From: JAFEBO01 sp044221315
GTDB taxonomy: Bacteria; Planctomycetota; Phycisphaerae; Phycisphaerales; UBA1924
Length of the DNA: 64,000 nucleotides
Assembly (NCBI GenBank): GCA_044221315.1
Contig: JBGAPK010000019.1
Location: 1 to 64,000 of the forward strand
Direction of reading: 5' to 3'
Positions 51,836-61,517 of the stretch are shown here, piece after piece; position 1 is the stretch's first letter, and each line of letters starts with the position of its first letter. A program made the position numbers and the translations under genes. The notes under the pieces are model-generated. The model worked only from the letters and a program-made list of their open reading frames with translations. It did not search any database and had not been told where the DNA came from.

Positions 51836-54192
51836 ATCAGTTCCTGACGAAACTCTTCTCGCTCCAGACGCTCCGTCCCGGCGAGAACGGTGTGACCTTG
51901 GAATGGGCCCGCCCGGTCCCTGCGTGGGGCTGGACGCTCATCGTCCTCGGTGCCGCGCTGCTGGCCTGGTGGGGATACCGTCGGCTCGAGGGCGCTCGCC
52001 ACCGACGCGTTGTCCTGGGCTGTTTCCGGGGTTTGGCCCTCCTGCTCGTGGCCCTCATGATCTCCGGCCCGCGCCTCGTCAAGTCCGAGGAAACCATCGA
52101 GCAGGATTGGGTCGTAGTCCTCGCCGACCGCTCTCAATCGATGTCGGTGCGCGACGTCAAGGGCGGGTCCCGAGAATCCGAACTCCGCTCGGCGCTCGAC
52201 GGTGCACGTCCGGTGCTCCAATCACTCGAGCCCAAGCGCACCCTTCTCTGGCTCGGCTTTGACTCGCGGGCGTACGACCTGGCGCTGGACAATTCTTCCG
52301 CAAGCCTCGGCGAACCAACCGGAAGCCGCACACTGATCGCCGGCGCTATCGAGCAGGCCCTGCGCCGGGTCGCCACCAAGCCAGTCAGCGGCATCATTCT
52401 CCTCTCCGACGGGCGCAGCGCCGACGAACCTTCCCGCGCCCTCCTCCGCGAACTTCAGTCGCGCCAGATCCCGATCTTCACCGTCCCCCTCGGGAGCGAT
52501 CAGCCCCCCTCGCACCTTGCGCTCAAGCGGGTGACCGCGCCATCCGTCGCGTTTGTCGGCGATTTCATCCCCGTCACCATCGACCTCGACGCCGTCGGAA
52601 CGCCCGAGTCGCTCAAGGGCGCCCGCGTCGATTTGATCGACGAGGCCACGGGCCGGGTGATCGACTCCCGCCCGGTTCCCGGCACCGACGCGGGCGCTTC
52701 CACCCATTCGGTGACCCTGATCACACGCCCCGGCAGCGCCCAGGACGCCCGCTGGATCGTGCGTCCGGTCCTTCCCGACAACGCCCCGGACTCCGCCATT
52801 TCCAAATCCGGCGACTATTCCGTGCGCCTCAGAGTCGTGGACCGCCCCATCCGCGTCGCCCTCTTTGATGGCTACCCACGCTGGGAATTCCGTTATCTCA
52901 AGAACCTGCTCCTCCGCGAGCGTTCCATCCGCTCGAGCGCCCTGGTTCTCTCGTCCGACCGGCGCTACCTCCAGGAAGGTTCCGACCCGCTCGCATCGGT
53001 CCCGCGCACGCGAGAAGAGTGGCAGCCCTTCGACGTCATCGTCATGGGCGATGTCCGCTCCGAACTCTTCAGCACCGAGCAGCTTGCTCAAATTCGCGAA
53101 CTTGTCTCCTCCAAGGGCGCCGGACTGCTCTGGATCGCAGGCCCCAACGCCACGCCGCAGACCTGGCGCGGCACGCCGCTGGCCGATCTGCTCCCCTTCA
53201 CTGTGGACGACGATTCCAGCGCGACACGCACCTTCGCGGAGAGCGTGCTTCTCTCTCCCGCGCCCGCCGCCGAACGGCTCGGCGTTCTCCGGCTCGGTGA
53301 GGAAGGCTCGAGCGCATGGCCTCCCTCGCTCTCCGACGCTTCCGCCGGCTGGTCGGCCTTTCGGTACGCGCAGCTCATCGACCCCAAGCGTCTGAAGCCC
53401 GCGGCCGAGACGCTCGCGACCGCAACCCCCACGGGTTCCCCCATCGACAGCGCCTCCTCGCGGCCTCTCGTTCTCACCATGCGCTACGGCGCAGGCCGCG
53501 TCATCTACGTCGGCACCGACGAGATCTGGCGCTGGCGATACGGCCGGGGCGAAACACTGCCGGAGCGATTCTGGCTCCCTCTCGTCCGCCTCCTCGCTCG
53601 CGAGAGCCTCGCGCGCAGCGGCCAGTCGGCGTTGCTCGACGTCTCTCCCGAGCGCGCCCTCGTCGATCAGCCGGTGCAGGTCTCCATCCGGCTCCTCGAC
53701 CAGTCTCTCCTCGGCTCTCGACCCGAATCGCTCACCGTCCGCGCCAAGTCGACCGACCCGACCGTTCAATCCGAGCAGGCCATCGTGCTCCGCCCCCAGA
53801 ACGAGAACCGCCAGACCGGCGAGGCCGCGACCGGGCTCTACTCCGCCAGTTGGACCTTTGCAGAACCCGGCGATTACGTTCTCCGGCCCTCCGATGCCAT
53901 GCTCGCCGGCCTCGGAATCTCCGCAAAGGTCGAAGTACGTGACCGCGACGATGAACTCCGTGAGCCCGCCGCCGACCACTCCCTGCTCGCCTCGCTCAGC
54001 CAGGCGACCGGTGGCAGGGTTGTCTCCCTTCAGGAAGTGTCCACCCTCAGCAGATTGCTGCCGAACCGTCAGATCCGGTCCGCCGGCACCACCGTTTCCG
54101 AGACCCTTTGGGACAAGCCCGTCGTCTGGACCACCCTGATCGTGCTTCTTTGCCTGGAGTGGATCGCCCGGAGGCTCCTCCGGCTGGCCTAG
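51832..54192 (+). CDS. vWA-domain membrane protein with glutamine-amidotransferase-like region
   Basis: 786 residues. N-terminal membrane helices at about 27-47 and 63-80; a vWA domain with the metal site ADRSQSMSV (DxSxS kept); a beta-sandwich region; then the segment RPIRVALFDGYPRWEFRYLK followed by FDVIVMGDV, which resembles the class-I glutamine-amidotransferase-like fold seen in BatA/B-type planctomycete proteins. One C-terminal helix near 768-783. GTG start overlaps the previous stop. Partners the DUF58 and BatA-like proteins in the membrane. Confidence 0.85.
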   Translation: MNQFLTKLFSLQTLRPGENGVTLEWARPVPAWGWTLIVLGAALLAWWGYRRLEGARHRRVVLGCFRGLALLLVALMISGPRLVKSEETIEQDWVVVLADRSQSMSVRDVKGGSRESELRSALDGARPVLQSLEPKRTLLWLGFDSRAYDLALDNSSASLGEPTGSRTLIAGAIEQALRRVATKPVSGIILLSDGRSADEPSRALLRELQSRQIPIFTVPLGSDQPPSHLALKRVTAPSVAFVGDFIPVTIDLDAVGTPESLKGARVDLIDEATGRVIDSRPVPGTDAGASTHSVTLITRPGSAQDARWIVRPVLPDNAPDSAISKSGDYSVRLRVVDRPIRVALFDGYPRWEFRYLKNLLLRERSIRSSALVLSSDRRYLQEGSDPLASVPRTREEWQPFDVIVMGDVRSELFSTEQLAQIRELVSSKGAGLLWIAGPNATPQTWRGTPLADLLPFTVDDDSSATRTFAESVLLSPAPAAERLGVLRLGEEGSSAWPPSLSDASAGWSAFRYAQLIDPKRLKPAAETLATATPTGSPIDSASSRPLVLTMRYGAGRVIYVGTDEIWRWRYGRGETLPERFWLPLVRLLARESLARSGQSALLDVSPERALVDQPVQVSIRLLDQSLLGSRPESLTVRAKSTDPTVQSEQAIVLRPQNENRQTGEAATGLYSASWTFAEPGDYVLRPSDAMLAGLGISAKVEVRDRDDELREPAADHSLLASLSQATGGRVVSLQEVSTLSRLLPNRQIRSAGTTVSETLWDKPVVWTTLIVLLCLEWIARRLLRLA

Positions 54193-54380
54193 GAGAGGCC
54201 CCGAGCCGCTCGCACGGGCGGAAAACGCCCTCCACCCGAATCCGACCCGCACCGTTTCCGGTATTCAACGTACAGTCATGCGGCGGAAGGTTCGAGAACC
54301 TGAACACCGACTTTGAGAGAAAGAGGGGCGCTCCTCCGATCTGAAAGAAGGCCGTTCGCGCTCCAGCTTCGGACGTTTGC

Positions 54381-57300
54381 ATGAGCCCCAAAAGCACGCC
54401 ATCCCGCGCCATTGCCCCGGCGCTCGCGTCGCTCCGCTTGCGGATCCGCCTGTGGCTCATGCTCGATCGGGGCAGCGCCCTGATCGGCACCGCCCTCGCC
54501 ATCTGCATCGCGGCCGGCCTGCTCGACTATCTCATCCGGATGCCGCGACCGATGCGAATCGGTCTCTGGCTGATCGGGCTTGCCTTCCTTGTGGAGGGCT
54601 TCCGCCGGTTCTTCCTTCCCGCCTTCCGATTCCGTCCATCGCTTTCCGATCTCGCCCTGCGAATCGAGCAGACCGATGCCGGTCGCGAGTCCGGCTTGCG
54701 GGACGTGCTTGCCGCGGGTCTCGAATTTGGCGACGAGCCTTCCCCCGCTCCGGACCGCATTCCTCTGCGATCACAGGTCTCGTCCATGGCCTCCGGCCTC
54801 CTGACCGGGCTCCCGGTGCGTCATGTCGTCCGGCCGGTAGGCGGAGCGCGTCGGGGCCTTTCCACGCTCCTGCTTTCGGTCAGCACTCTCGCCGTGATCG
54901 TGACCTTCGCTCCGCTGCTCACTCTTGTGGGTGTCCAGCGTCTGCTCACCCCTTGGTCGGGTGTGCAGTGGCCCAGCCGCACCGCGATACTCGACGCAAC
55001 GAGCGAGCGAGCGCACGCCCTGGGAACGGCTCTCCCGCTCAAGGCTATCCTCACCCGCACCAACCGCGCCCCCGGCGAAACGCGTGTCCAGCTCAAGTTT
55101 CGGGTGCTCGTCGGCGAGCGTCCCGGCGAGCTGACAACCGCCCTGATGACGCCGCAGGGCCAACGTCACGATCAGGAAGTCCGGGGCGAGATCTTTGAGC
55201 GCCTGATCGACCCCCGCCCGCTCGTCGAGAGCGTTTCCCAAGGCTCCCCAACGCTGACCGAGCGAAGCCGGCTCGAGTACTGGTTCGAGACCGCCGACTC
55301 TCGAACCGAGGCCGCCGAGATCGACCTCGTCGAGCCCCCGGTCGTCACGCACGCCTCGCTCCGGGTCACTCCCCCGGCCTACGTCGCGCCGGTCTCGGCA
55401 ATCCCTCAGCCCAACGACTTCGTCTCCGGCCTCCGCGACCTCGGCCCCGGCCGGCCCGACACGCCGGCGGTCGCCCCCATCCTCGCCGGCTCCAAGGTTG
55501 AGCTCAAATTCGACCTCAACAAGCCGATCCCCGTCCCGACACCATCCGAGAAGGACGCGTTTGCTGCCTTCGCCGGCGGTCTCCTTCAGGGCGCCACGCC
55601 GCCCGCCGATCTCACAATCACGAAAGAACCCCAGAGCCTCGCGCTCTCGTGGACGGCCCGCGATTCCATTCGCTTTGGCGCGGTGTTAGAGGACGAATAC
55701 GGCATCAAGAGCCCCGACCCCGCCGCGATCGCCCTCGTTGTTGTCGAGGATCGCCCCCCCACCGTCAGCATCATCGATCCCGCGCAGGATGAATCCATTC
55801 TCGCGACCGCCGTGATTGACGCTGTGGGAGAGGCACGCGACGACGTCGCGCTGACATCGCTCGCACTGGAAGCACGCGTTCTCGCGGCACGCGCCGATTC
55901 GCCGGGCGCGCCGCCCGAACCCAGAGGCCAGCCCATCGCCGTCGCCGCGTGGGATCCTGCCGCTTCCGCCGGCCAGAACCGCGACGCCCGCGCCGGCGCA
56001 ACCCTGGAAATCAGCACGCTGGAAGTCAAGCCGGGCGACGAAGTCCACCTCTCCGCCGTCGCCCAGGACAGCTTCGCCTTCGACGGCCAGACGCACGCCC
56101 CGGTCATCTCCGCCCCGCGCAAGCTCCGCATCATCGGCGAGGGCCAGTTGATCGAACAGGTCCTTGCCGAACTCGGCGCCCTCCGGGCCGCCGCCATCCG
56201 CATTGATCAGGACGAGCAGCGCCTCCAGAAGGACGCTCAGTCTCTCGAACAGCCCGGCGGCACCGATCGCGCCTCCCGCCTCAAGAAAGAACAGGATTTG
56301 CTCACCGAGCGCCTGACACCGCCCGCGGCACTCGTCAAGCGTCTTTCCGATCGCGTCGACCGCAACGCTCTCCCCGACCGCACCGTGCGCCAGATGCTCG
56401 AAGAGGCCCGCAATCTCCTCGATCAGGCCTCCGACAGCTCACGTGAGGCTTCAAGAGAACTGCAGGACGCCCAGGGCCAAAACCCCGACGCGCCCGCCAA
56501 GGCCGAACAGTCCGACAAGGCCCGCCAGGCTCAGAGCGCCGTTCGCGATGCAATGTCGCGCCTCGCCTCCGTCCTGGATCAGGGCAAAGACGGGTGGGCA
56601 ACGCGGCGCGAGATCGAGAAACTGCTCGAAGATCAGGCCCGCATTTCCAACCAGACAAAGGAACTTGCCCGCCAGACCAGCGGCAAGCGAGTCTCCGACC
56701 TATCCCCCGCCCAGAAGCAGGAACTCGAGCGTCTCGCCCGGGCGCAACAGGAACTCTCCCAACGGGCTCGCGCCGCGACCGACGCCTTGCAGGACCGCGC
56801 GAGCAAGGTCCGCCCCTCCGATCCTTCCCAGGCCGAAGCGATGGAAAAAGCCGCGGAGCAATCGTCGCGCGACCAGCTCGAGGGCACGATGCAGCAGGCA
56901 TCCAAGAGCGCCGGCGAGAACCAGACCGCCTCCGCCAACGAATTCCAGCAGAAGGCCGAAGAGACGCTCAAGAAGATGATGCAGGAGCTGGACAAGGGCC
57001 AGCAGCGCCGCGACGACTCGCTCCGGCGCATGCTCGCCGATCTCGTCCAGCAGATCGAAGACCTGATGATGCGCCAGAGCGATTCTCTCGCCATGCTCGG
57101 CGATGCCTCGAAGGTTCCCGTGGACAGCACGGTTGACGGCGTCCAGATCCGTCTCAACCAGGACACCATCGCCGTCGCCGAATCCGCCCGAAAGGGTCCC
57201 CCGGAAGTCGCACCCGTCGCCGACGCGATCGACGCCGGCGCTTCCGCCCAAGCCTCGGCCGTGAAGAGCCTCCGCCTGTCGCCCGCCGATTCTCCCGGCG

Positions 57301-58100
57301 CCGACCGCTGGGAACGCTCCGCCCTCGAGCACCTCACCGAAGCCCGCGATCTCGCCAAGAAGCTCCGCGACGAGTCCAACAAGCGAGAAGAAGATCGCCA
57401 GCGCGAAGAACTCCGAAAGGCCTACGACCAGTCTCTCCAGGAGCAGATCGCGATCCGCGCCGATTCTTCCGGCTTCCTGGGCAAAGAACTCTCCCGCCGC
57501 GATCGCGCCGCCGTCCGCAGCCTCGGCGACAAGCAGGAGGCCCTTCGCGTCAAGCTCTCCGAACTCCAGACCAAGACCAAGGAGCTCTCCGATGAGGGAG
57601 TTTTCAACTTCAGCCATAAACGCCTCGACACGCTCATGACCCGCGCCGCTCGCACGCTCAGGGACGGGGTGGAAGCCAACAGCGTTGACGCCGACCAGGC
57701 CGCCAGCGCGACCATCCTCCGCTCGCTCGTCGACGCCCTCTCCCAATCCAAGAACGACGACGACGATTTCCGCAATTCCCAGAGCAACAACGGTGGCGGT
57801 AACCAGCAGGGCGGCAAGCGCCCCATCATCCCCCCCATCGCCGAACTCAAACTCCTCCGTGCCCTCCAGCAGGACGCCGCCGGACGCACCCGCGCCGCGG
57901 CCGATTCCAATGTCGCCGACGAAGTCACGATCGGCGACATCGGCCAGATCCAGCGCGAGTTGGCCCGCCAGGGACAAGAACTCATCAAGAAGCTCTCCAA
58001 GAAGGAGATCGACGTTCCCAAGACTGGCGAACCCCAGCCGGGCGAACCGAAAGTCGATGGCCCGCCTGGTCCAAAGGAACCGAAGGAGCCTGCGCAATGA
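54381..58100 (+). CDS. Very large coiled-coil membrane protein (DUF4175-like)
   Basis: 1239 residues. Three membrane helices in the first 190 residues (about 34-50, 60-77, 160-182), a beta-rich extracytoplasmic region to about 560, then almost 500 residues of charged, heptad-like helix (Gln/Glu/Arg/Lys-rich, for example RLKKEQDLLTERLTPPAALV and KRREEDRQREELRKAYDQS-like stretches). This combination matches DUF4175-type proteins that accompany vWA genes in planctomycetes. The gap of 188 bases before it could hold an internal promoter. Its end overlaps the next gene by four bases. Confidence 0.8.
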   Translation: MSPKSTPSRAIAPALASLRLRIRLWLMLDRGSALIGTALAICIAAGLLDYLIRMPRPMRIGLWLIGLAFLVEGFRRFFLPAFRFRPSLSDLALRIEQTDAGRESGLRDVLAAGLEFGDEPSPAPDRIPLRSQVSSMASGLLTGLPVRHVVRPVGGARRGLSTLLLSVSTLAVIVTFAPLLTLVGVQRLLTPWSGVQWPSRTAILDATSERAHALGTALPLKAILTRTNRAPGETRVQLKFRVLVGERPGELTTALMTPQGQRHDQEVRGEIFERLIDPRPLVESVSQGSPTLTERSRLEYWFETADSRTEAAEIDLVEPPVVTHASLRVTPPAYVAPVSAIPQPNDFVSGLRDLGPGRPDTPAVAPILAGSKVELKFDLNKPIPVPTPSEKDAFAAFAGGLLQGATPPADLTITKEPQSLALSWTARDSIRFGAVLEDEYGIKSPDPAAIALVVVEDRPPTVSIIDPAQDESILATAVIDAVGEARDDVALTSLALEARVLAARADSPGAPPEPRGQPIAVAAWDPAASAGQNRDARAGATLEISTLEVKPGDEVHLSAVAQDSFAFDGQTHAPVISAPRKLRIIGEGQLIEQVLAELGALRAAAIRIDQDEQRLQKDAQSLEQPGGTDRASRLKKEQDLLTERLTPPAALVKRLSDRVDRNALPDRTVRQMLEEARNLLDQASDSSREASRELQDAQGQNPDAPAKAEQSDKARQAQSAVRDAMSRLASVLDQGKDGWATRREIEKLLEDQARISNQTKELARQTSGKRVSDLSPAQKQELERLARAQQELSQRARAATDALQDRASKVRPSDPSQAEAMEKAAEQSSRDQLEGTMQQASKSAGENQTASANEFQQKAEETLKKMMQELDKGQQRRDDSLRRMLADLVQQIEDLMMRQSDSLAMLGDASKVPVDSTVDGVQIRLNQDTIAVAESARKGPPEVAPVADAIDAGASAQASAVKSLRLSPADSPGADRWERSALEHLTEARDLAKKLRDESNKREEDRQREELRKAYDQSLQEQIAIRADSSGFLGKELSRRDRAAVRSLGDKQEALRVKLSELQTKTKELSDEGVFNFSHKRLDTLMTRAARTLRDGVEANSVDADQAASATILRSLVDALSQSKNDDDDFRNSQSNNGGGNQQGGKRPIIPPIAELKLLRALQQDAAGRTRAAADSNVADEVTIGDIGQIQRELARQGQELIKKLSKKEIDVPKTGEPQPGEPKVDGPPGPKEPKEPAQ

Positions 58101-58828
58101 ACGCTCGCTTCCTGCAATTCACCGCCGCAACGCTTACGGCCGTTTCATGTGCGTTCGGGGCGGCCCCGGAGCCTGCGCCCACCGCCAGTCCCCCGCCTTC
58201 GCCCGCCGCACCGAAGCCGGCAAGACCGCCCGAGTCATTGCCGGACCTCGACTCGCTTCTGGGAACCAAGTCCGACAAGAAGCCCGATCCCTCCAAGCCC
58301 CAAACCAAGCCCGGCTCCGACGATCCCAGCCGCAAGGAACTCGACCGCCAGCTCTCTCCCAAGGAACAGGCCGACGAATTCGCGAAAGCCGTCGAACTGA
58401 TGGACGAGACGGCCGACCGCGTCGAAAAACAAAAGGACACCGGCCTCGCCACCCAGCGCCTTCAGGAGGACATCCTCACCCGCCTCGACCGCCTCATCAA
58501 AGCCGCCCAGAAGAACCAATCCAGCAAGTCCCAATCGCAGCAGGATCAGGACAAAGACAAAGACAAGAACAAGAACATGAAGCAGCAGTCGCAGGCCCAA
58601 TCCCAGCAGGCCGCGAAGACGACCGACCCGCAGCAGGGCACCGACGGCCCGGCACGCCTGGAGGGCGAACTCGGGACGCCCCCCGCCGCTCCGCCCGCGT
58701 CTTGGGGCGACCTCCCCGCACACGTCCGCGAGGCTCTGCTTCAGGGCTTCTCCGATAAGTTCAGCTCGATGTACCAATCCCTGACCGAGTCGTACTACCG
58801 CAAGCTTGCCGAAGAAAAGAAGAAGTGA
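58097..58828 (+). CDS. Secreted or periplasmic Q/K-rich protein
   Basis: 243 residues, unrecognised. Signal peptide about 1-21 (MNARFLQFTAATLTAVSCAF). A Pro/Ala-rich part (PAPTASPPPSPAAPKPARPP), a helical part near 70-130, a Lys/Asp/Asn/Gln-rich run (KDKDKDKNKNMKQQSQAQSQ) near 155-174, and a conserved-looking C-terminus, SWGDLPAHVREALLQGFSDK. That last block recurs in small proteins next to vWA operons in planctomycetes. Both ends overlap their neighbours by four bases, so it is surely translated with the operon. Confidence 0.75.
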   Translation: MNARFLQFTAATLTAVSCAFGAAPEPAPTASPPPSPAAPKPARPPESLPDLDSLLGTKSDKKPDPSKPQTKPGSDDPSRKELDRQLSPKEQADEFAKAVELMDETADRVEKQKDTGLATQRLQEDILTRLDRLIKAAQKNQSSKSQSQQDQDKDKDKNKNMKQQSQAQSQQAAKTTDPQQGTDGPARLEGELGTPPAAPPASWGDLPAHVREALLQGFSDKFSSMYQSLTESYYRKLAEEKKK

Positions 58829-60003
58829 ATCACATCCGAGCAACATCCCGTCTGCTTGCGTTTGTACTCGCGGCATCAACCGCCGCCGCTCTTCAACCCG
58901 CCGAGGTTCCGCCGGCCTCCAAAGAGCCCGAAAAATCCGCCCCGGCCGCGCCCCAGCCCGAAGGCCCCCCCGCACTCGACAAGCCGGTGGACCGCTTCGA
59001 CATGCCCTTCGTCGGCGACCACAAGTCGGCACAGAACGCGCCTACCGAGGGCGAGATGACCCCGCAGCTCGACGGCGCGATCACCCGCGGCCTTTCATGG
59101 CTCGCGCGCAGGCAGGGCACCGACGGCAGCTTCGGCGACGACCGCTGGGGCCGCTCGGTCGCCATCACTTCTCTCGCCGCCATCGCCTTCATGGCCGACG
59201 GCAATCTGCCGGGACGCGGCCCCTACGGCGAAAACGTCGATCGTGCCCTCAAGCACGTACTCGACAACTGCACCGACTCGGGCCTCATCGCCGGCGACAC
59301 GGCCGCCGCCCCGATGTACGGTCACGGCTTCGCCACGCTCTTTCTTTGCGAGGTCTACGGAATGACCGGCGGCGGGCCCGACGCGACTCAGGCCACCCGC
59401 CTGCACAACGCCGTGCTCCGCGCGGTCCGCCTCATCTCCTCCACGCAGAACGACGAAGGCGGCTGGCGCTACAACCCCATCCCCAACGACGCCGACGTCT
59501 CGGTCACCATCTGCCAGATAATGGCCCTGCGCTCCGCACGCAACGCAGGGCTTGACGTGCCAAAGCAGACAATCGACCGCGCCGTCGATTACATCCGGCG
59601 TTGCCAGAACGAGGACGGCGGTTTCAAGTACCAGTTGACGCCCGGCCCGAGCGCCTGGCCTCGGTCCGCCGCGGGAATTGCCAGCCTGTACTACTCCGGT
59701 GTTTACGAGGACGCCCAGATCGACAAGGGCCTGAACTACCTTCGCGAGAACGCGTTGCCCGGGCGCGTCGACCGCTCCAGCCCTCACTACTTCTACGGCC
59801 ACTACTACGCCGCCCAGGCGATGTACCTCGCCGGCGGCACGAACTGGACCACATGGTGGACCGCCGTCCGCTCCGAACTGCTGGGTTCCCAGCAAGCCGA
59901 CGGGTTTTGGCAGGACCCGGGCGTGGGCGATGTGTACGGCACGTCGATGTCTCTCATTGTGCTTCAGATGCCCAAGCGGTATCTGCCGATCTTCCAGAAA
60001 TGA
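58825..60003 (+). CDS. Alpha/alpha-toroid (squalene-cyclase-like) secreted protein
   Basis: 392 residues. Signal peptide about 1-23. From about 85 the sequence consists of repeats of the prenyltransferase/squalene-oxidase type: AITRGLSWLARRQGTDGSFG, STQNDEGGWRYNP, RRCQNEDGGFKYQ, LLGSQQADGFWQD. The catalytic DxDD motif of true squalene cyclases is not seen, so a binding or scaffolding toroid is likelier than an enzyme; alpha-2-macroglobulin-like or pectate-lyase-like relations are possible. Such proteins are regular partners in planctomycete vWA operons. GTG start overlaps the previous stop. Confidence 0.8.
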   Translation: MNHIRATSRLLAFVLAASTAAALQPAEVPPASKEPEKSAPAAPQPEGPPALDKPVDRFDMPFVGDHKSAQNAPTEGEMTPQLDGAITRGLSWLARRQGTDGSFGDDRWGRSVAITSLAAIAFMADGNLPGRGPYGENVDRALKHVLDNCTDSGLIAGDTAAAPMYGHGFATLFLCEVYGMTGGGPDATQATRLHNAVLRAVRLISSTQNDEGGWRYNPIPNDADVSVTICQIMALRSARNAGLDVPKQTIDRAVDYIRRCQNEDGGFKYQLTPGPSAWPRSAAGIASLYYSGVYEDAQIDKGLNYLRENALPGRVDRSSPHYFYGHYYAAQAMYLAGGTNWTTWWTAVRSELLGSQQADGFWQDPGVGDVYGTSMSLIVLQMPKRYLPIFQK

Positions 60004-61289
60004 ACCAGCACGCCCATCGGCTCGTCCGCCGTTCCCGATCTGCCGCGATCGGCGTCTGCACGCTTCTCGGCTTCGGATCGACCGCGCTCGCCCAGGACTC
60101 CGCCGGCTCCGCAAGGATGATCATCCTGGATCGCAACCTCACCCGAATTCCGGGCGATATCGATCAGATTTCACCCCGCACGATCCAATACACCGACGGC
60201 TCATCCCGCTCTCGCTCCATCGATCGACCAAAGGTGCTCGCGATCTTCGCACGCAAATCCCACGCGCCGGCCCCGCCTTCCTCCCTGACGGTGGACGCGC
60301 AGGGGGGCATCCCGGGCGTTCTCCGGCTCACCGACGGCCAGATCGTGCCCGGCTACCTCGACGTTTCGACAGCCGCGGGCGAGTCGATCGCGTGGCGAAG
60401 CCGACGGATCGGCACGTTCACGCTCAAGCTGGACCGGGTTTCCTCCCTGGTCTTTTCAGATTCCCCGCGCCCGTCCGCCGCCTCCAAGCGGGACACTCTG
60501 CTCCTCACTAACGACGACCGCGTCGACGGCTTCGTCGAGTCGATCGGCAAGGAGGTCTGCATCGAGGCCGACGCGGGCAAGACGAATATCCCGATCGAGC
60601 GAATCGCGGCCGCGCGATTCGCCAATCCCCCCGTCGCGTCCTCGCTGCCCCTCGTCTTTCTTTCCGACGGGTCGGTGCTTAGCGCGGCGGACATCGTTTC
60701 GACCCCGACTCCAAAGGGCGCACCCTCCGCACAGCTCAAGACCGCGACGGTGCAGTGGTCGCTCGCGGCGGATTCCGGGACCGGCGTGGTCGATCTCTCG
60801 TCGATCGATGCAATCCTCTTCGAGCCGGGCCTGGTCGTCCCGCTCGCGTCGCTCGCGATGGCATCCGCCGAAGGACTCGACGGACGACGCTGGACGCCCA
60901 CGCCCGCAGTCGCCAATCCCGACTCGTCTCCGATCGGGCTCGCTCCCATCACAATCTCCGGCCCCGTGCGAATCGACTGGAAGCTCCCCCCGAACGCGAA
61001 GACCTTTGGCGTCACAATCGAATTGCCTCCCGACGCCCGTCCCTGGGGCAACGCGAGCGTGACCCTTTCGGCCGGCCGCGCCGGAAAGTTCCGGGACCTC
61101 GGCACCCGCGCTCTCGCGACGGACAAGCCGTCGAGCGACCTTACCGCGGACATCACGGGTGAGGAAACGCTCCGCATCGAAGTCCGCGGCAAGTCCTACG
61201 CGGACGTTCAGGCACGCGTGACGCTCGTCCAGCCGGTCATCCTTCTCGCACCGCCCGCACAATCCACGGCACCGGCCGGCAAGCCCTAG
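60000..61289 (+). CDS. Secreted beta-rich protein, last gene of the vWA operon
   Basis: 429 residues, unrecognised. Signal peptide about 1-31 (GVCTLLGFGSTALAQ). Then repeated beta-strand blocks: VLRLTDGQIVPGYLDV, DTLLLTNDDRVDGFVESIGK and LVFLSDGSVLSAADI, all of the type GDxxxGxxxxI, as in LSm-like or trypsin-inhibitor-like small barrels. The C-terminal 110 residues (SGPVRIDWKLPPNAKTFGVT) look like a NPCBM-type carbohydrate-binding domain. ATG 60000 overlaps the stop of the toroid gene. It is followed by the IS630 element after 116 bases. Confidence 0.7.
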   Translation: MNQHAHRLVRRSRSAAIGVCTLLGFGSTALAQDSAGSARMIILDRNLTRIPGDIDQISPRTIQYTDGSSRSRSIDRPKVLAIFARKSHAPAPPSSLTVDAQGGIPGVLRLTDGQIVPGYLDVSTAAGESIAWRSRRIGTFTLKLDRVSSLVFSDSPRPSAASKRDTLLLTNDDRVDGFVESIGKEVCIEADAGKTNIPIERIAAARFANPPVASSLPLVFLSDGSVLSAADIVSTPTPKGAPSAQLKTATVQWSLAADSGTGVVDLSSIDAILFEPGLVVPLASLAMASAEGLDGRRWTPTPAVANPDSSPIGLAPITISGPVRIDWKLPPNAKTFGVTIELPPDARPWGNASVTLSAGRAGKFRDLGTRALATDKPSSDLTADITGEETLRIEVRGKSYADVQARVTLVQPVILLAPPAQSTAPAGKP

Positions 61290-61405
61290 TTCGAATTCGA
61301 TTCAACGCCGGCTCTGATGGAGCCTCTCTCGACAGCGAGAAATTGTGGAACATGTCGCAGCGGTTCCGCGGCCGTATCCACGCAATTCAACGGATTTCCG
61401 CTCTA

Positions 61406-61426
61406 GAGCGGCTTCAGCTCAAATCT
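61406..61426 (+). repeat. IS630 left inverted repeat
   Basis: Starts GAGCGGCTTCAGCTCAAAT; agrees with the right end at about 12 of the first 17 positions. Just outside, CCGCTC-TA-GAGCGG forms a 14-base perfect palindrome across the insertion boundary (61398-61411). Confidence 0.7.
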
Positions 61427-61517
61427 AGCGCGGTACGGCGCATGTTCGGTTGCGCTTTCTGCGGAGATGATGTACGTTGCTCGCGGCGTGCGGAGCGCAC
61501 GCCGGAAGGAGCCACGG

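Noticed and set aside
58825..60003. Squalene-hopene cyclase
   Set aside because: The repeats match the fold, but the length is about 390 instead of 630 or more residues, there is a signal peptide, and the DxDD motif is missing.
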